64,000 nucleotides of DNA from Catenulispora pinistramenti (GTDB lineage Bacteria > Actinomycetota > Actinomycetes > Streptomycetales > Catenulisporaceae). This document shows, in pieces, positions 34,051 through 42,175 of the stretch. Positions within the stretch are counted from its first letter, which is position 1; every line of letters begins with the position of its first letter. The notes under the pieces are model-generated. The model was not told the origin of the DNA and ran no database searches. It saw only the letters and a program-made list of their open reading frames with translations. A program made the translations under genes and the position numbers. The stretch is taken from NCBI RefSeq assembly GCF_018274385.1, contig NZ_JAAFYZ010000014.1:20731-84730 (forward strand), written 5' to 3'.

Positions 34051-34812
34051 TCACGCCACGTGCGCCAGGCACCGGGTCCGCGCCCCGTCGAACCGGGCCA
34101 GTACCGCCGAGGCCACCTCCGGCGCGTTCCCGAGCTCGTCGGCCACCGCGTCCGCCCCGGCTCGCAGCGCCGAGCCGCGGATCCGGTCGGCGAGCAATCC
34201 CGGCGCCAGGAAGTACGGCGCCACCACGACCCGCCGCGCGCCGCGGCTCCGCAGCGCGCGCACGGCCGCCCCGGCCTGGTCTCCGACCGCCGGTACCGGC
34301 ACCACGCGCTCCCAGCCGCTGCGCTGCCAGCCCTCGGCCAGCTCGTCCACCGCGGCGGCGGCCACCCGGTCCGAGGACCCGGCCCAGGCCAGCACCACGG
34401 ACGCTTCCTCGTCCCCGGGCCACACTCCGGCCTCGCGCAGCCGCCGCTCCAGTCCGGCCAGCACCAGCGGGTGCGGACCCAGCGGCTCGGCCAGCACCGG
34501 CGTCGCCACCACGGACCGCCAGCGCGGGGGCAGCGACTCGTGCGCGGCCAGCACCGCGGCTGGAATGTCCTGCCGCACGTGGTAGGCCGAGTTCAGGAGC
34601 AGCGGCACCACCTTCACGTGCTGATACCCGTCGCGGACCAGGCCCTGAAGGGCCCGCGCCGTGGTCGGACCGCAGTGGTCGAGGAACGCGGTCTCCACCC
34701 GCAGCTCCGGCCGCTGCGCGCGAACCGTGTCCACGAGTGCTGTGATGACTTCGCGGTGCCGCGGGTCGCGGCTTCCATGGGCGACCGCCAGCATCGCCTC
34801 TGCCTGCTTCAC
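34051..34812 (-). CDS. Sirohydrochlorin chelatase-like protein (CbiX/SirB), last gene of the cys operon
   Basis: 253 residues with two CbiX half-domains. Metal-site histidines H12 (VAHGSRDP) and H78 (SAYHVRQDIP) are present in the N-terminal half; the C-terminal half lacks an equally clear pair. It probably inserts iron into sirohydrochlorin for the siroheme of the sulfite reductase encoded 13 kb away. Stop/start overlap (ATGA) with the permease gene ties it to the operon. I recall the same gene order in Streptomyces. Confidence 0.85.
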   Translation of the reverse strand: MKQAEAMLAVAHGSRDPRHREVITALVDTVRAQRPELRVETAFLDHCGPTTARALQGLVRDGYQHVKVVPLLLNSAYHVRQDIPAAVLAAHESLPPRWRSVVATPVLAEPLGPHPLVLAGLERRLREAGVWPGDEEASVVLAWAGSSDRVAAAAVDELAEGWQRSGWERVVPVPAVGDQAGAAVRALRSRGARRVVVAPYFLAPGLLADRIRGSALRAGADAVADELGNAPEVASAVLARFDGARTRCLAHVA

Positions 34813-35702
34813 GCCAACCCCCTCGCCTTGAGCACGCGCCGTTCCAGGGGCGCGAAGAGCAGCTGGTTGACCGCCACGCCGACGGCCAGGATGAGCACGA
34901 TGGCGGCGAACGCGCCGGACATGTCGTTGGCGTCCTGGGAGTTTTTCAGCAGGAAGCCCAGTGAGTGTCCCAGGCTCGCGGACTGGACGATGATTTCCGA
35001 GGCCAGCAGCGAACGCCAGGCGAAGGCCCAGCCCTGGCGCAGCCCGGCGAGGTAGCCGGGCAGCGCGGCCGGGAGCAGGACGTGGCGGACGGAGGCCAGG
35101 CCGCGGGCGCCGATGTTGTGGCCGACCCGCAGATAGATCGGCGGCACCTGGTCCAGGCCGGACATGACGCCGACGGCGATGGAGGGCACCGCGCCGAGCA
35201 GGACGACGGTGTAGAGCATGGCCGGGGTGGGGCCGAAGAACATCAGCGCCGGCGGGACCCAGGCGACCGAGGGCAGGGACTGGAGCCCGGACAGGATCGG
35301 CCCGAGGCCTGAGCGGACGGCCTTGTAACGCCCGACCAGGATTCCCAGCGGGGTGCCGAGGGCGACCGAGGCGCCGAAGCCGACGGCGCCGTGGCCGATG
35401 CTGTGGCCGACCGCTCCCCAGGCGTCGCCGCCGGAGAAGGTGTCCTTGAGCGAGGAGAAGACCTCCGACGGCCCGGGCAGCTTCCAGTCCGGCCAGATCT
35501 TCGCCGCGTACAGGAGCTGCCAGACGGCCACGATCAGCGCGAGGACGACGATCGGGGGTAAGACAGAGGCGGCCACCTGCCTGAGTCTGCCGGATTCCGG
35601 TTCCGTGGAGGTTTCCAGCGCGTCAAGCCCGGCTTCGATGTGTGCCAGCGTGTCGCCGCCGGTGGCGGCCCCGGCGGCGGTGTCGGTGGTGTCAGCGGCC
35701 AT
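34809..35702 (-). CDS. ABC transporter permease, sulfonate/taurine type (SsuC-like)
   Basis: 297 residues. About six membrane helices from residue 45 on, with the ATPase-docking EAA-type loop around VRHVLLPAALPGYLAGLRQGWA (GLASVRHVLLPAALPGY). Together with the adjoining ATPase and binding protein it forms a nitrate/sulfonate/taurine-family importer. Start lies inside the ATPase gene (11-bp overlap). Confidence 0.9.
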   Translation of the reverse strand: MAADTTDTAAGAATGGDTLAHIEAGLDALETSTEPESGRLRQVAASVLPPIVVLALIVAVWQLLYAAKIWPDWKLPGPSEVFSSLKDTFSGGDAWGAVGHSIGHGAVGFGASVALGTPLGILVGRYKAVRSGLGPILSGLQSLPSVAWVPPALMFFGPTPAMLYTVVLLGAVPSIAVGVMSGLDQVPPIYLRVGHNIGARGLASVRHVLLPAALPGYLAGLRQGWAFAWRSLLASEIIVQSASLGHSLGFLLKNSQDANDMSGAFAAIVLILAVGVAVNQLLFAPLERRVLKARGLA

Positions 35703-36492
35703 GGCGGCTGATCTCCTTGCGCAGGTGGTCGGTGATCTCCACCGACAGGTCGGCGACGGCCTTGTCCTCGATGCGGCGTGGCTGCGGGATGTCCACTTCC
35801 CACTGCTGAGCGACCCGGCCCGGGCGCGAGGACAGCAGCACCACCCGCTGGCCCAGGCGCACGGCCTCGCGGACGTTGTGGGTGACGAACAGGACCGCGA
35901 GCCCGGTGGCCTCCCACAGCCGGATCAGTTCCTCGTGCAGCACGTCCCGGGTGATGGCGTCCAGGGCGGCGAAGGGCTCGTCCATCAGCAGCACCGGGGT
36001 GTCCTGGGCCAGCGCCCGGGCCAGTGCCACGCGCTGCCGCATCCCGCCGGAGAGCTGGTGCGGCCGCTTGTCGTACGCACCGCGCAGCCGGACCAGGTCC
36101 AACAGCCGCTCGGTCTCGGCCTGCCGGTCGCGGCGCCGGGACAGCCCGCGCAGCCGCAGCGCCAGGTCGATGTTCTCCCCGGCGGTCAGCCACGGGAACA
36201 GCGCGGACTCCTGGAACATCAGGGCGGCGCGGCCGGAGGGCACCTCGACGGTGCCCGAGCTCGGCGCGTCCAGGTCGGCGACCAGGTTCAGCAGCGTGGA
36301 CTTGCCGCAGCCGGAGGCGCCGAGCAGGCACACGAACTCGCCGGGGGCCACGGTCAGGTCGATGCCGTCCAGCACCGGGGCGCCGCCGGCGAAGGTCTTG
36401 CCGACCCCGGACAGGCGCACAGCGGCGGGGGCGGTGCCGGTCGCGGACGTGACAGTACCGGGAGGCGCCGAGGTCTCGACGGTGGCGGTCAT
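35692..36492 (-). CDS. ABC transporter ATPase, sulfonate/taurine type (SsuB-like)
   Basis: 266 residues. Walker A LLGASGCGKSTLLNL, signature LSGGMRQRVALARALA and Walker B VLLMDEPFAALD are all intact. Belongs with the SsuC-like and SsuA-like genes on either side; 24 bp after the binding-protein gene. Confidence 0.93.
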   Translation of the reverse strand: MTATVETSAPPGTVTSATGTAPAAVRLSGVGKTFAGGAPVLDGIDLTVAPGEFVCLLGASGCGKSTLLNLVADLDAPSSGTVEVPSGRAALMFQESALFPWLTAGENIDLALRLRGLSRRRDRQAETERLLDLVRLRGAYDKRPHQLSGGMRQRVALARALAQDTPVLLMDEPFAALDAITRDVLHEELIRLWEATGLAVLFVTHNVREAVRLGQRVVLLSSRPGRVAQQWEVDIPQPRRIEDKAVADLSVEITDHLRKEISRHGR

Positions 36493-36516
36493 GGCGGTAT
36501 CCCCTTCGCTTCTTCG

Positions 36517-37710
36517 CTACTTGCTCGACAGCCCGGCGTCGGACACCGCGGCCCGGCCGTCCCGGGCCAGTTCGGTGTTCAGCAGCGTCAGGTCGAAGAT
36601 GCCGTGCAGGTCGGTCTGCTTGAGCAGGCCGGTGGCCACGGCGTGGTCCATGGAGGTCTGGAGGGAGGCGGCCAGTGGGTCGTCGGTCACCGTCTGTTCG
36701 CTGACCGCGCGGGCGATCTCGGCGGCGGTGAGGGCCTTGCCGGTGAGGGCCTTGAGCTGGTCGTTGACCAGGGTCTGGGTGGCGGCCGGGTTCGCGGTGA
36801 TCCAGGAGTTGGCGGCGATCTGCCCGTCGATCAGGGCCTTGACGGTGTCCGGGTGCGCGGTCAGGAAGTCCGTGGACACGACCAGGTTGGTGGTCGCGAA
36901 CTGCCCGCCGGGCCACAGACTGCGCTCGTCGACCAGCACCTTCGCCCCGGCCTCGGCCACCATCCGGGAGGCCCACGGTTCGGGCAGCCAGGCGCCGTCG
37001 ATGTGTCCGGCCTTGAACTGGTCCAGGGTGGCCGCGTTGTCCTGCGGGTTCACCGAGACGTCGCCGGTCCCGTCGGGGTTGGCCGTGAGGCCGTTCTGCT
37101 TGAGCCAGGCGCGCAGGGCGACGTCCTGGGTGTTGCCCTTCTGCGGGGTGGCCAGGGTCTTGCCCTTGAGGTCCGCGACGGAGGTGATCCCGGGCCGCAC
37201 CACCAGCTCCGCGCCGCCGCTCGTGGCGCCCGCGACGATCCGCAGTGCCTGGCCGTGCGATTGGGCGAAGGCGGACAGGGCTGAGGACGGTCCGACATAG
37301 GCGGCGTCCAACTGGCCGCCGAGCAGCGCGGTCATCTCGGCCGGGCCGGCGTTGTAGATCTGGGTGGTGAGCTTGGTGGTGCCCAGTGCCTTGGCGAAGT
37401 CGCCGTGGGCGACCCCGACCACGGCGGTGGCGTGCGTGACGTTGGCGAAGTAGCCCAGCCGCAGCTCACCGGCGGCCGTGGAGGTGGTACCCACGGCGAC
37501 GGAGGAGGAAGTGTCGGCCGATCCGGAGCTGTGGTCCGTGGTGGAGACGTACGCGGCGATCACCATCACCACCGACACGATCAGCCAGCCGGCCGCGACG
37601 GTGGCGGCGACGGCAGAGAACGCCCTTCGTATCAACGCACGCTCCAGGGGGACTACAGGGATCTTCGATGTCGGAACAGCGAGCAGCGGTGAGGCACCGC
37701 GGCCCGACAT
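36517..37710 (-). CDS. Substrate-binding protein, SsuA/NrtA-like
   Basis: 397 residues from ATG 37710, though a TTG near 37634 (LIRRAFSAV) is possible because the first 25 residues look unlike a signal. One hydrophobic helix (about 30-52) is followed by a Ser-rich linker and the binding domain: LRLGYFANVTHATAVVG, VGPSSALSAFAQ and GAWLPEPWASRMV are typical of aliphatic-sulfonate binding proteins. Without lipobox it is probably membrane-tethered by the helix. Lies 43 bp after cysN in the sulfate operon. Confidence 0.88.
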   Translation of the reverse strand: MSGRGASPLLAVPTSKIPVVPLERALIRRAFSAVAATVAAGWLIVSVVMVIAAYVSTTDHSSGSADTSSSVAVGTTSTAAGELRLGYFANVTHATAVVGVAHGDFAKALGTTKLTTQIYNAGPAEMTALLGGQLDAAYVGPSSALSAFAQSHGQALRIVAGATSGGAELVVRPGITSVADLKGKTLATPQKGNTQDVALRAWLKQNGLTANPDGTGDVSVNPQDNAATLDQFKAGHIDGAWLPEPWASRMVAEAGAKVLVDERSLWPGGQFATTNLVVSTDFLTAHPDTVKALIDGQIAANSWITANPAATQTLVNDQLKALTGKALTAAEIARAVSEQTVTDDPLAASLQTSMDHAVATGLLKQTDLHGIFDLTLLNTELARDGRAAVSDAGLSSK

Positions 37711-37753
37711 CGGACGTCCCCGGTGAAGTTGTGGGTGAACAGGGCGCGCTCGA

Positions 37754-39100
37754 TCACGAGAAGACCCCCAGCGGGTCCCCGGACATGCCGGCGGTGAGGG
37801 TGTCGCCGCTGGCCGGGTCGATCAGCAGGAACGAGCCGGTCTCGCGGTCGGTGGCGTAGGGCTCCAGCAGGATCGGCGAGGCGGTGCGCAGGACCACCCG
37901 GCCGATGTCGTTGGCGTGCAGGGTGTGCGGGGCCGGGGCGTCGTGGTCCCAGTCGAACTCGTCGGTCCCGGCCGGGCCGGCGGCGGCGGCGGCCAGCGGG
38001 TCGGTGATGTCCAGCTTGGCGGAGATCTCCTTCACGATCGCCTTGACCGTGCGGGTGGTGTGCTTCAGCAGCACCCGGTCGCCGACGCTCAGCGGCTTCT
38101 CCGACAGGTGGCAGACGGTCGCCACCACGTCTTGCACCGCGGTCGGGGCGGCCTCGGCCGGGGCGATCAGGTCGCCGCGGGAGACGTCCAGCTCGTCGGT
38201 CAGCAGCACGGTGGCGGCCTGCCCGGCGGTGGCCCGCTCGACCGGGCGGCCCAGCAGGTCTATGGCGGCGATCGTCGAGCGCTGACCCGAGGGCAGCACC
38301 ACGATCGGGTCGCCGACCTCCAGGTGCCCGGAGGCGACGGTACCGGCGTAGCCGCGGTAGTCGGCGCTCTGGTGCCGGATCACGTACTGCACCGGGAACC
38401 GGCCGGCCGGGCGCCGCTCGGTCTGGACCGGGACGTTCTCCAGGAACTCCAGCAGCGTCGGGCCCTCGAACCAGGCCAGATCCGCCGAGGGCTCCACGAC
38501 GTTGTCCCCGCGCAGCGCCGACACCGGAAGCGCCGCGTGGTGCTCGATTCCGAGCGCGCTGGCGTAGGCGGCGAAGTCGGCCTCGATCTCGGCGAACCGG
38601 TCCTTGTCGAAGTCGACCAGGTCCATCTTGTTCACCGCCAGCAGCACCCGCGGCACCCGCAGCAGGGCCGAGACCGCGGTGTGGCGCAGGGTTTGCGAGG
38701 CCAGACCCTTGCGAGCGTCGACCAGAATGACCGCCAGCTCGGCGGTCGAGGCGCCGGTGACCATGTTGCGGGTGTACTGCACGTGCCCGGGTGTGTCGGC
38801 CAGGATGAACCGGCGCTTGGGCGTGGCGAAGTAGCGGTAGGCGACATCGATGGTGATGCCCTGCTCCCGCTCGGAGCGCAGTCCGTCGGTCAGCAGCGCC
38901 AGGTCCGCCTGTTCCAGCCCGCGGTTGCGCGAGGTGCGCTCCACCGCCTCGTACTGGTCGGCCAGCACCGACTTGGTGTCGAAGAGCAGCCGGCCCACCA
39001 GGGTCGACTTGCCGTCGTCGACGCTGCCGGCGGTGGCCAGCCGCAGCAGTCCGGCGACGTGGGTGTCCTTAGAGGTCGGCGCGTCCAGCAGCACAGTCAT
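37754..39100 (-). CDS. cysN: Sulfate adenylyltransferase subunit 1 (GTPase)
   Basis: 448 residues, an EF-Tu-like GTPase that drives APS formation with CysD. G1 GSVDDGKSTLVGRLL, G3 DTPGHVQYTRNM, G4 NKMDLVDF and SALRGDNV are present, followed by two beta-barrel domains. No fused APS kinase (CysC) domain at the C-terminus. Starts 2 bp after cysD. Confidence 0.97.
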   Translation of the reverse strand: MTVLLDAPTSKDTHVAGLLRLATAGSVDDGKSTLVGRLLFDTKSVLADQYEAVERTSRNRGLEQADLALLTDGLRSEREQGITIDVAYRYFATPKRRFILADTPGHVQYTRNMVTGASTAELAVILVDARKGLASQTLRHTAVSALLRVPRVLLAVNKMDLVDFDKDRFAEIEADFAAYASALGIEHHAALPVSALRGDNVVEPSADLAWFEGPTLLEFLENVPVQTERRPAGRFPVQYVIRHQSADYRGYAGTVASGHLEVGDPIVVLPSGQRSTIAAIDLLGRPVERATAGQAATVLLTDELDVSRGDLIAPAEAAPTAVQDVVATVCHLSEKPLSVGDRVLLKHTTRTVKAIVKEISAKLDITDPLAAAAAGPAGTDEFDWDHDAPAPHTLHANDIGRVVLRTASPILLEPYATDRETGSFLLIDPASGDTLTAGMSGDPLGVFS

Positions 39101-39102
39101 GA

Positions 39103-40026
39103 CTAGAAGTACCCTTCTCGCTTACGGTCCTCCATAGCCGCCTCGGACAGGCGGTCGTCCGCGCGGGAGGCCCCGCGCTCGGTGATCCGGGAAGCAGTGA
39201 TCTCAGCGATGACCGTGGCCACGTCGACGGCGGTGGAATCCACCGCGCCGGTGCACGACATGTCCCCGACAGTCCGGTAACGCACTACGCGGGTCTGGAC
39301 CGGCTCGTCTTCGCGCGGCCCGCCCCAGTCGCCGGGGGACAGCCACATGCCGCCTCGGGCGAACACCTGCCGCTCGTGCGCGTAGTAGATCTCCGGCAGC
39401 ACGATGTCCTGCTCGGCGATGTACTGCCACACGTCCAGCTCGGTCCAGTTGGACAGCGGGAACACCCGCACGTGCTCACCGGGCCGGTGCCGGCCGTTGT
39501 ACAGCCGCCACAGCTCCGGACGCTGCCGCTTGGGGTCCCACTGCCCGAAGTCGTCGCGCAGCGAGAAGACCCGCTCTTTCGCGCGGGCCTTCTCCTCGTC
39601 GCGACGTCCGCCGCCGAAGACGGCGTCGAATTTGTGGGATTGGATCGCGTCCACCAGCGGCACTGTCTGCAACGGGTTACGCGTCCCGTCCGGGCGCTCG
39701 GTCAGCCGGCCGTCGTCGATGTAGTCCTGGACGTGCGCCACGAACAACTGGAGCCCGTGCTCGGCAACAGTGCGGTCGCGCATCGCCAGCACCTCCGGGA
39801 AGTTGTGCCCGGTGTCCACGTGCAGCAGCCCGAACGGCACCGGCGCCGGCGCGAACGCCTTCAGCGCCAGGTGCAGCATGACGATCGAGTCCTTGCCGCC
39901 GGAGAACAACAGCACCGGCCGCTCGAACTCGGCCGCCACCTCGCGGATGATGTGCACCGCCTCGGCCTCCAGCGTGCGCAGGTGATCGTGCGCCGGGGCC
40001 GTCTCGTCGTGGGTCAGGGTAGTCAT
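39103..40026 (-). CDS. cysD: Sulfate adenylyltransferase subunit 2
   Basis: 307 residues. The PP-loop LLFSGGKDSIVMLHLALKAF binds ATP; GGGRRDEEKARAKERVFSLR and NWTELDVWQYIAEQDI are conserved CysD blocks; the C-terminus ends KREGYF. Makes adenylyl sulfate with CysN. One base separates it from cysH upstream. Confidence 0.97.
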   Translation of the reverse strand: MTTLTHDETAPAHDHLRTLEAEAVHIIREVAAEFERPVLLFSGGKDSIVMLHLALKAFAPAPVPFGLLHVDTGHNFPEVLAMRDRTVAEHGLQLFVAHVQDYIDDGRLTERPDGTRNPLQTVPLVDAIQSHKFDAVFGGGRRDEEKARAKERVFSLRDDFGQWDPKRQRPELWRLYNGRHRPGEHVRVFPLSNWTELDVWQYIAEQDIVLPEIYYAHERQVFARGGMWLSPGDWGGPREDEPVQTRVVRYRTVGDMSCTGAVDSTAVDVATVIAEITASRITERGASRADDRLSEAAMEDRKREGYF

Positions 40027-40027
40027 G

Positions 40028-40750
40028 TCAGGTGTGCAGTCCGCATTCGGTCTTGGCGTTGCCGGCCCACCGGCCGGCCCGCGGGTCCTCGCCGGGCCGG
40101 GGCTTGCGCGTGCAGGGCTCGCAGCCGATCGAGGTGTAACCCTCCATGAACAGGGGGTTGGTCAGCACGCCGTGGTCGGTGATGTAGGCGTCGAGGTCGG
40201 CCTGGGTCCAGGCGGCGAGCGGGGAGATCTTGACCATGTCGCGCTTGGCGTCGTAGCCGACCACCGGGATGTCCGCGCGGGTCGGGGACTCCTCGCGGCG
40301 CATGCCGTTGATCCAGGCCGTGTACGGCTTCAGCGCCCGCTCCAGCGGCTCGACCTTGCGCAGCGCACAACACTTGTCGGGGTCGCGCTCGTAAAGCCGC
40401 GGGCCGTGTTCGGCGTCCTGCTCGGCGACCGTCCGCAGCGGGGTGATGTTCAGCAGCCGCACCGGGTACACCTCGGCGACGGCGTCCCGGGTGCCGATGG
40501 TCTCGGCGAAGTGGTAGCCGGTGTCCAGGAACGCGACGTCGATGTCCGGCGCCGCGACGGAGGCCAGGTGCACCAGGTGGGTGTCGGCCATCGAGGAGGC
40601 GACGACCAGGTCCGTGCCGAAGGTGGCGTGGGCCCATTCGACGATCCGCCCGGCCGGGGCGTGTTCCAGCTCTGCGTTGGCCTGCTCGGCCAGCGCTCGC
40701 AGGTCGCCGGCCCGGGGCTTGACCGACGCGGGTGCGGTGTCCGCTGACAT
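40028..40750 (-). CDS. cysH: Adenylylsulfate (APS/PAPS) reductase
   Basis: 240 residues. SSMADTHLVHLASVAAPDID is the PP-loop region, and KTECGLH at the C-terminus carries the catalytic Cys. Iron-sulfur ligands CC (DKCCALRKV) and CxxC (GCEPCTRKP) are both present, the known hallmark of APS reductases with a [4Fe-4S] cluster; this agrees with the lack of a cysC gene here. First structural gene of the operon, preceded by a leader peptide and a strong hairpin. Confidence 0.95.
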   Translation of the reverse strand: MSADTAPASVKPRAGDLRALAEQANAELEHAPAGRIVEWAHATFGTDLVVASSMADTHLVHLASVAAPDIDVAFLDTGYHFAETIGTRDAVAEVYPVRLLNITPLRTVAEQDAEHGPRLYERDPDKCCALRKVEPLERALKPYTAWINGMRREESPTRADIPVVGYDAKRDMVKISPLAAWTQADLDAYITDHGVLTNPLFMEGYTSIGCEPCTRKPRPGEDPRAGRWAGNAKTECGLHT

Positions 40751-40753
40751 TTC

Positions 40754-40808
40754 GGGGCTTCCCCTTACAGTGGCGGGCGCGCGGGCGTGCCGGACGCCCG
40801 ACGCGCCC
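40754..40808 (-). promoter_or_regulatory. Candidate attenuator hairpin and masked ribosome site before cysH
   Basis: A two-part stem pairs 40775-40781 with 40802-40808 (gggcgcg/cgcgccc) and 40783-40788 with 40794-40799 (gggcgt/acgccc), loop gccgg. It stands 24 bp before the cysH ATG and 95 bp after the leader-peptide stop. Between stem and ATG, minus-strand ggggaagcccc (40754-40764) can fold so that the purine-rich ribosome site is paired. Confidence 0.5.
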
Positions 40809-40903
40809 GGACCGCATGAGGCGGCGTCCTCGGACGGCGTGGGGGAAGGGCCGGCGGGACCGTGCGCCCTGAAGGATCTTCGGTGACAGATCGCGGGCGA
40901 GGT

Positions 40904-40990
40904 CTACTGGGCCGGCATACAGACCATGCTGGACAGCCGTCCGAAGTCGACGTGACGCCGACCGACGAGCGCGATTCCAGCACGAGACAT
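40904..40990 (-). CDS. Leader peptide 1 (28 residues) of the cysHDN operon
   Basis: ATG 40990 to TAG 40904. The peptide begins MSRAGIALVGRRHVDFGRL and ends SSMVCMPAQ, nearly identical to leader peptide 2 before sir. I recall that short RRHxDLxR peptides are annotated as putative leader peptides before sulfur genes in actinomycetes. No ribosome site precedes the ATG, so the message may be leaderless. One Cys codon lies near the end, where ribosome stalling at low cysteinyl-tRNA could control the downstream hairpin. Confidence 0.85.
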   Translation of the reverse strand: MSRAGIALVGRRHVDFGRLSSMVCMPAQ

Positions 40991-41020
40991 GCTTAGAGAG
41001 TCGCACGCGGTCCGCGGGTC

Positions 41021-41046
41021 GTCCACTGTCGTCCATGATGCGGACC
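41021..41046 (-). promoter_or_regulatory. Conserved sulfur box 1 (upstream of leader peptide 1)
   Basis: The 26-mer starting gtccactgtcgtcc and ending gatgcggacc (plus-strand reading) matches 24 of 26 bases of the box at 49378-49403. Its near edge is 30 bp from the leader ATG, where the -35 region of a leaderless transcript would lie. Confidence 0.75.
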
Positions 41047-41232
41047 ATGTGTCTCACGCCACGTTGAGGTGGCGTAATGGGGTTGTTGCGCCGGAGTCGG
41101 GGCTTTAGGCTGCCGATACTCCGAGAGGGAGCTCCCCAGAGGGAACGCCGCAGAACGGGAGCCTTAGGCTTCGCATTGCCGAAGTCCTGGAGGGGGCGGC
41201 ATTGTTTCGTCGTTCCCTTATGGAGGTTATTC

Positions 41233-42081
41233 ATGGAAGTCGGAATCGGCTTGCCCGTCAGCACCCCCGAGGTGCTGCTCGACTGGGCCCGGGCCGCTGA
41301 CACCGGACCGTTCTCCACCCTCGGTCTGCTCGACCGTATCGTCTTTGAGAACCCCGAACCGCTGGTGACGCTGTCCGTCCTGGCCGGTGCGACCACCCGG
41401 GTCCGGCTGCAGACCGAGGTGCTGCTGGCGCCGCTGCGCGAGCCCGTCCTGCTGGCCAAGCAGGCCGCCACCCTCGACCGGCTCAGCGGCGGCCGCTTCG
41501 TCCTGGGGCTGGGCGTCGGCGGCCGGGAGGACGACTTCGAGGCGGTCGGCGCCGACTACCGGTCGCGCGGCCGGCGCATGGACGAGCAGATGGAAGTGAT
41601 GCGGCGCGTCTGGTCCGGCGCTGACTACAGCGACACCCTGGGCCCGATCGGCCCGCTGCCCCACCGCGAGAACGGCCCCGAGGTGCTGTTCGGCGCGTTC
41701 GCGCCGGCCGCGCTGGGCCGGATCGCCCGATTCGGCGACGGACTGCTGGCCGTCGCGCCGCCGCAGATGATCGGCGCTCAGATCGAAACGGTTCGCCGAA
41801 CCTGGCAGGAGGCCGGCCGGGACGGAGCGCCGCGGATCGTCGCCCAGGTCAACGCCGCGCTCGGCCCCGAGCCGGTGATCGAGGAGGCCCGTACGGCGAT
41901 GGGCGGCTACTACCGCTTCGCCGGCGAGATGGGCGAGCAGTTCGTCGCCGCGATGATCACCACGCCGGAGGGGGTCCGGGAGGCCGTCGCGGCGTACGCC
42001 GACCAGGGCGTCGACGAGGTGATGTTCTACTGCTACGGCCGCGACCCCAAGCAGGTCGACCGGCTGGCCGACGCGCTCTGA
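41233..42081 (+). CDS. LLM-class flavin/F420-dependent oxidoreductase
   Basis: 282 residues from ATG 41233 with TGGAGG six bases upstream. Luciferase-like TIM barrel: MEVGIGLPVSTPEVL, VLLAPLREPVLLAKQAATLD, GGRFVLGLGVGG and a C-terminal DQGVDEVMFYC. Such enzymes include F420-dependent reductases and FMN-dependent sulfonate monooxygenases; its position, divergent from the cysH leader, makes a sulfur substrate plausible but unproven. The 41047-41232 gap holds ttaggct repeats and a cttcg/cgaag hairpin. Confidence 0.88.
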   Translation: MEVGIGLPVSTPEVLLDWARAADTGPFSTLGLLDRIVFENPEPLVTLSVLAGATTRVRLQTEVLLAPLREPVLLAKQAATLDRLSGGRFVLGLGVGGREDDFEAVGADYRSRGRRMDEQMEVMRRVWSGADYSDTLGPIGPLPHRENGPEVLFGAFAPAALGRIARFGDGLLAVAPPQMIGAQIETVRRTWQEAGRDGAPRIVAQVNAALGPEPVIEEARTAMGGYYRFAGEMGEQFVAAMITTPEGVREAVAAYADQGVDEVMFYCYGRDPKQVDRLADAL

Positions 42082-42149
42082 GGTCGACGGTGCGCACTGC
42101 GGGGCGTGCTCTGAGGCCGTAGAACCGCGATGCCGGATGTGCTCTGAGG
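42076..42149. repeat. Three ctctgagg copies at 33-bp spacing
   Basis: ctctgagg occurs at 42076-42083 (across the LLM gene stop), 42109-42116 and 42142-42149. The intervening bases are only loosely alike, so this is an old or partial tandem duplication between convergent genes. Confidence 0.5.
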
Positions 42150-42175
42150 GCGGGGACTTACTCCGCGCTCAGAGC
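42141..42175. terminator. Hairpin between LLM gene and pyruvate oxidase gene
   Basis: gctctgag (42141-42148) pairs with ctcagagc (42168-42175), with an inner gcgg/ccgc step; the right arm includes the stop codon of the minus-strand gene. Confidence 0.55.

Noticed and set aside
37634..37710. Lipoprotein signal on the SsuA-like protein
   Set aside because: No lipobox cysteine; the hydrophobic helix lacks a Cys at its end, so a membrane-tethered form is more likely.
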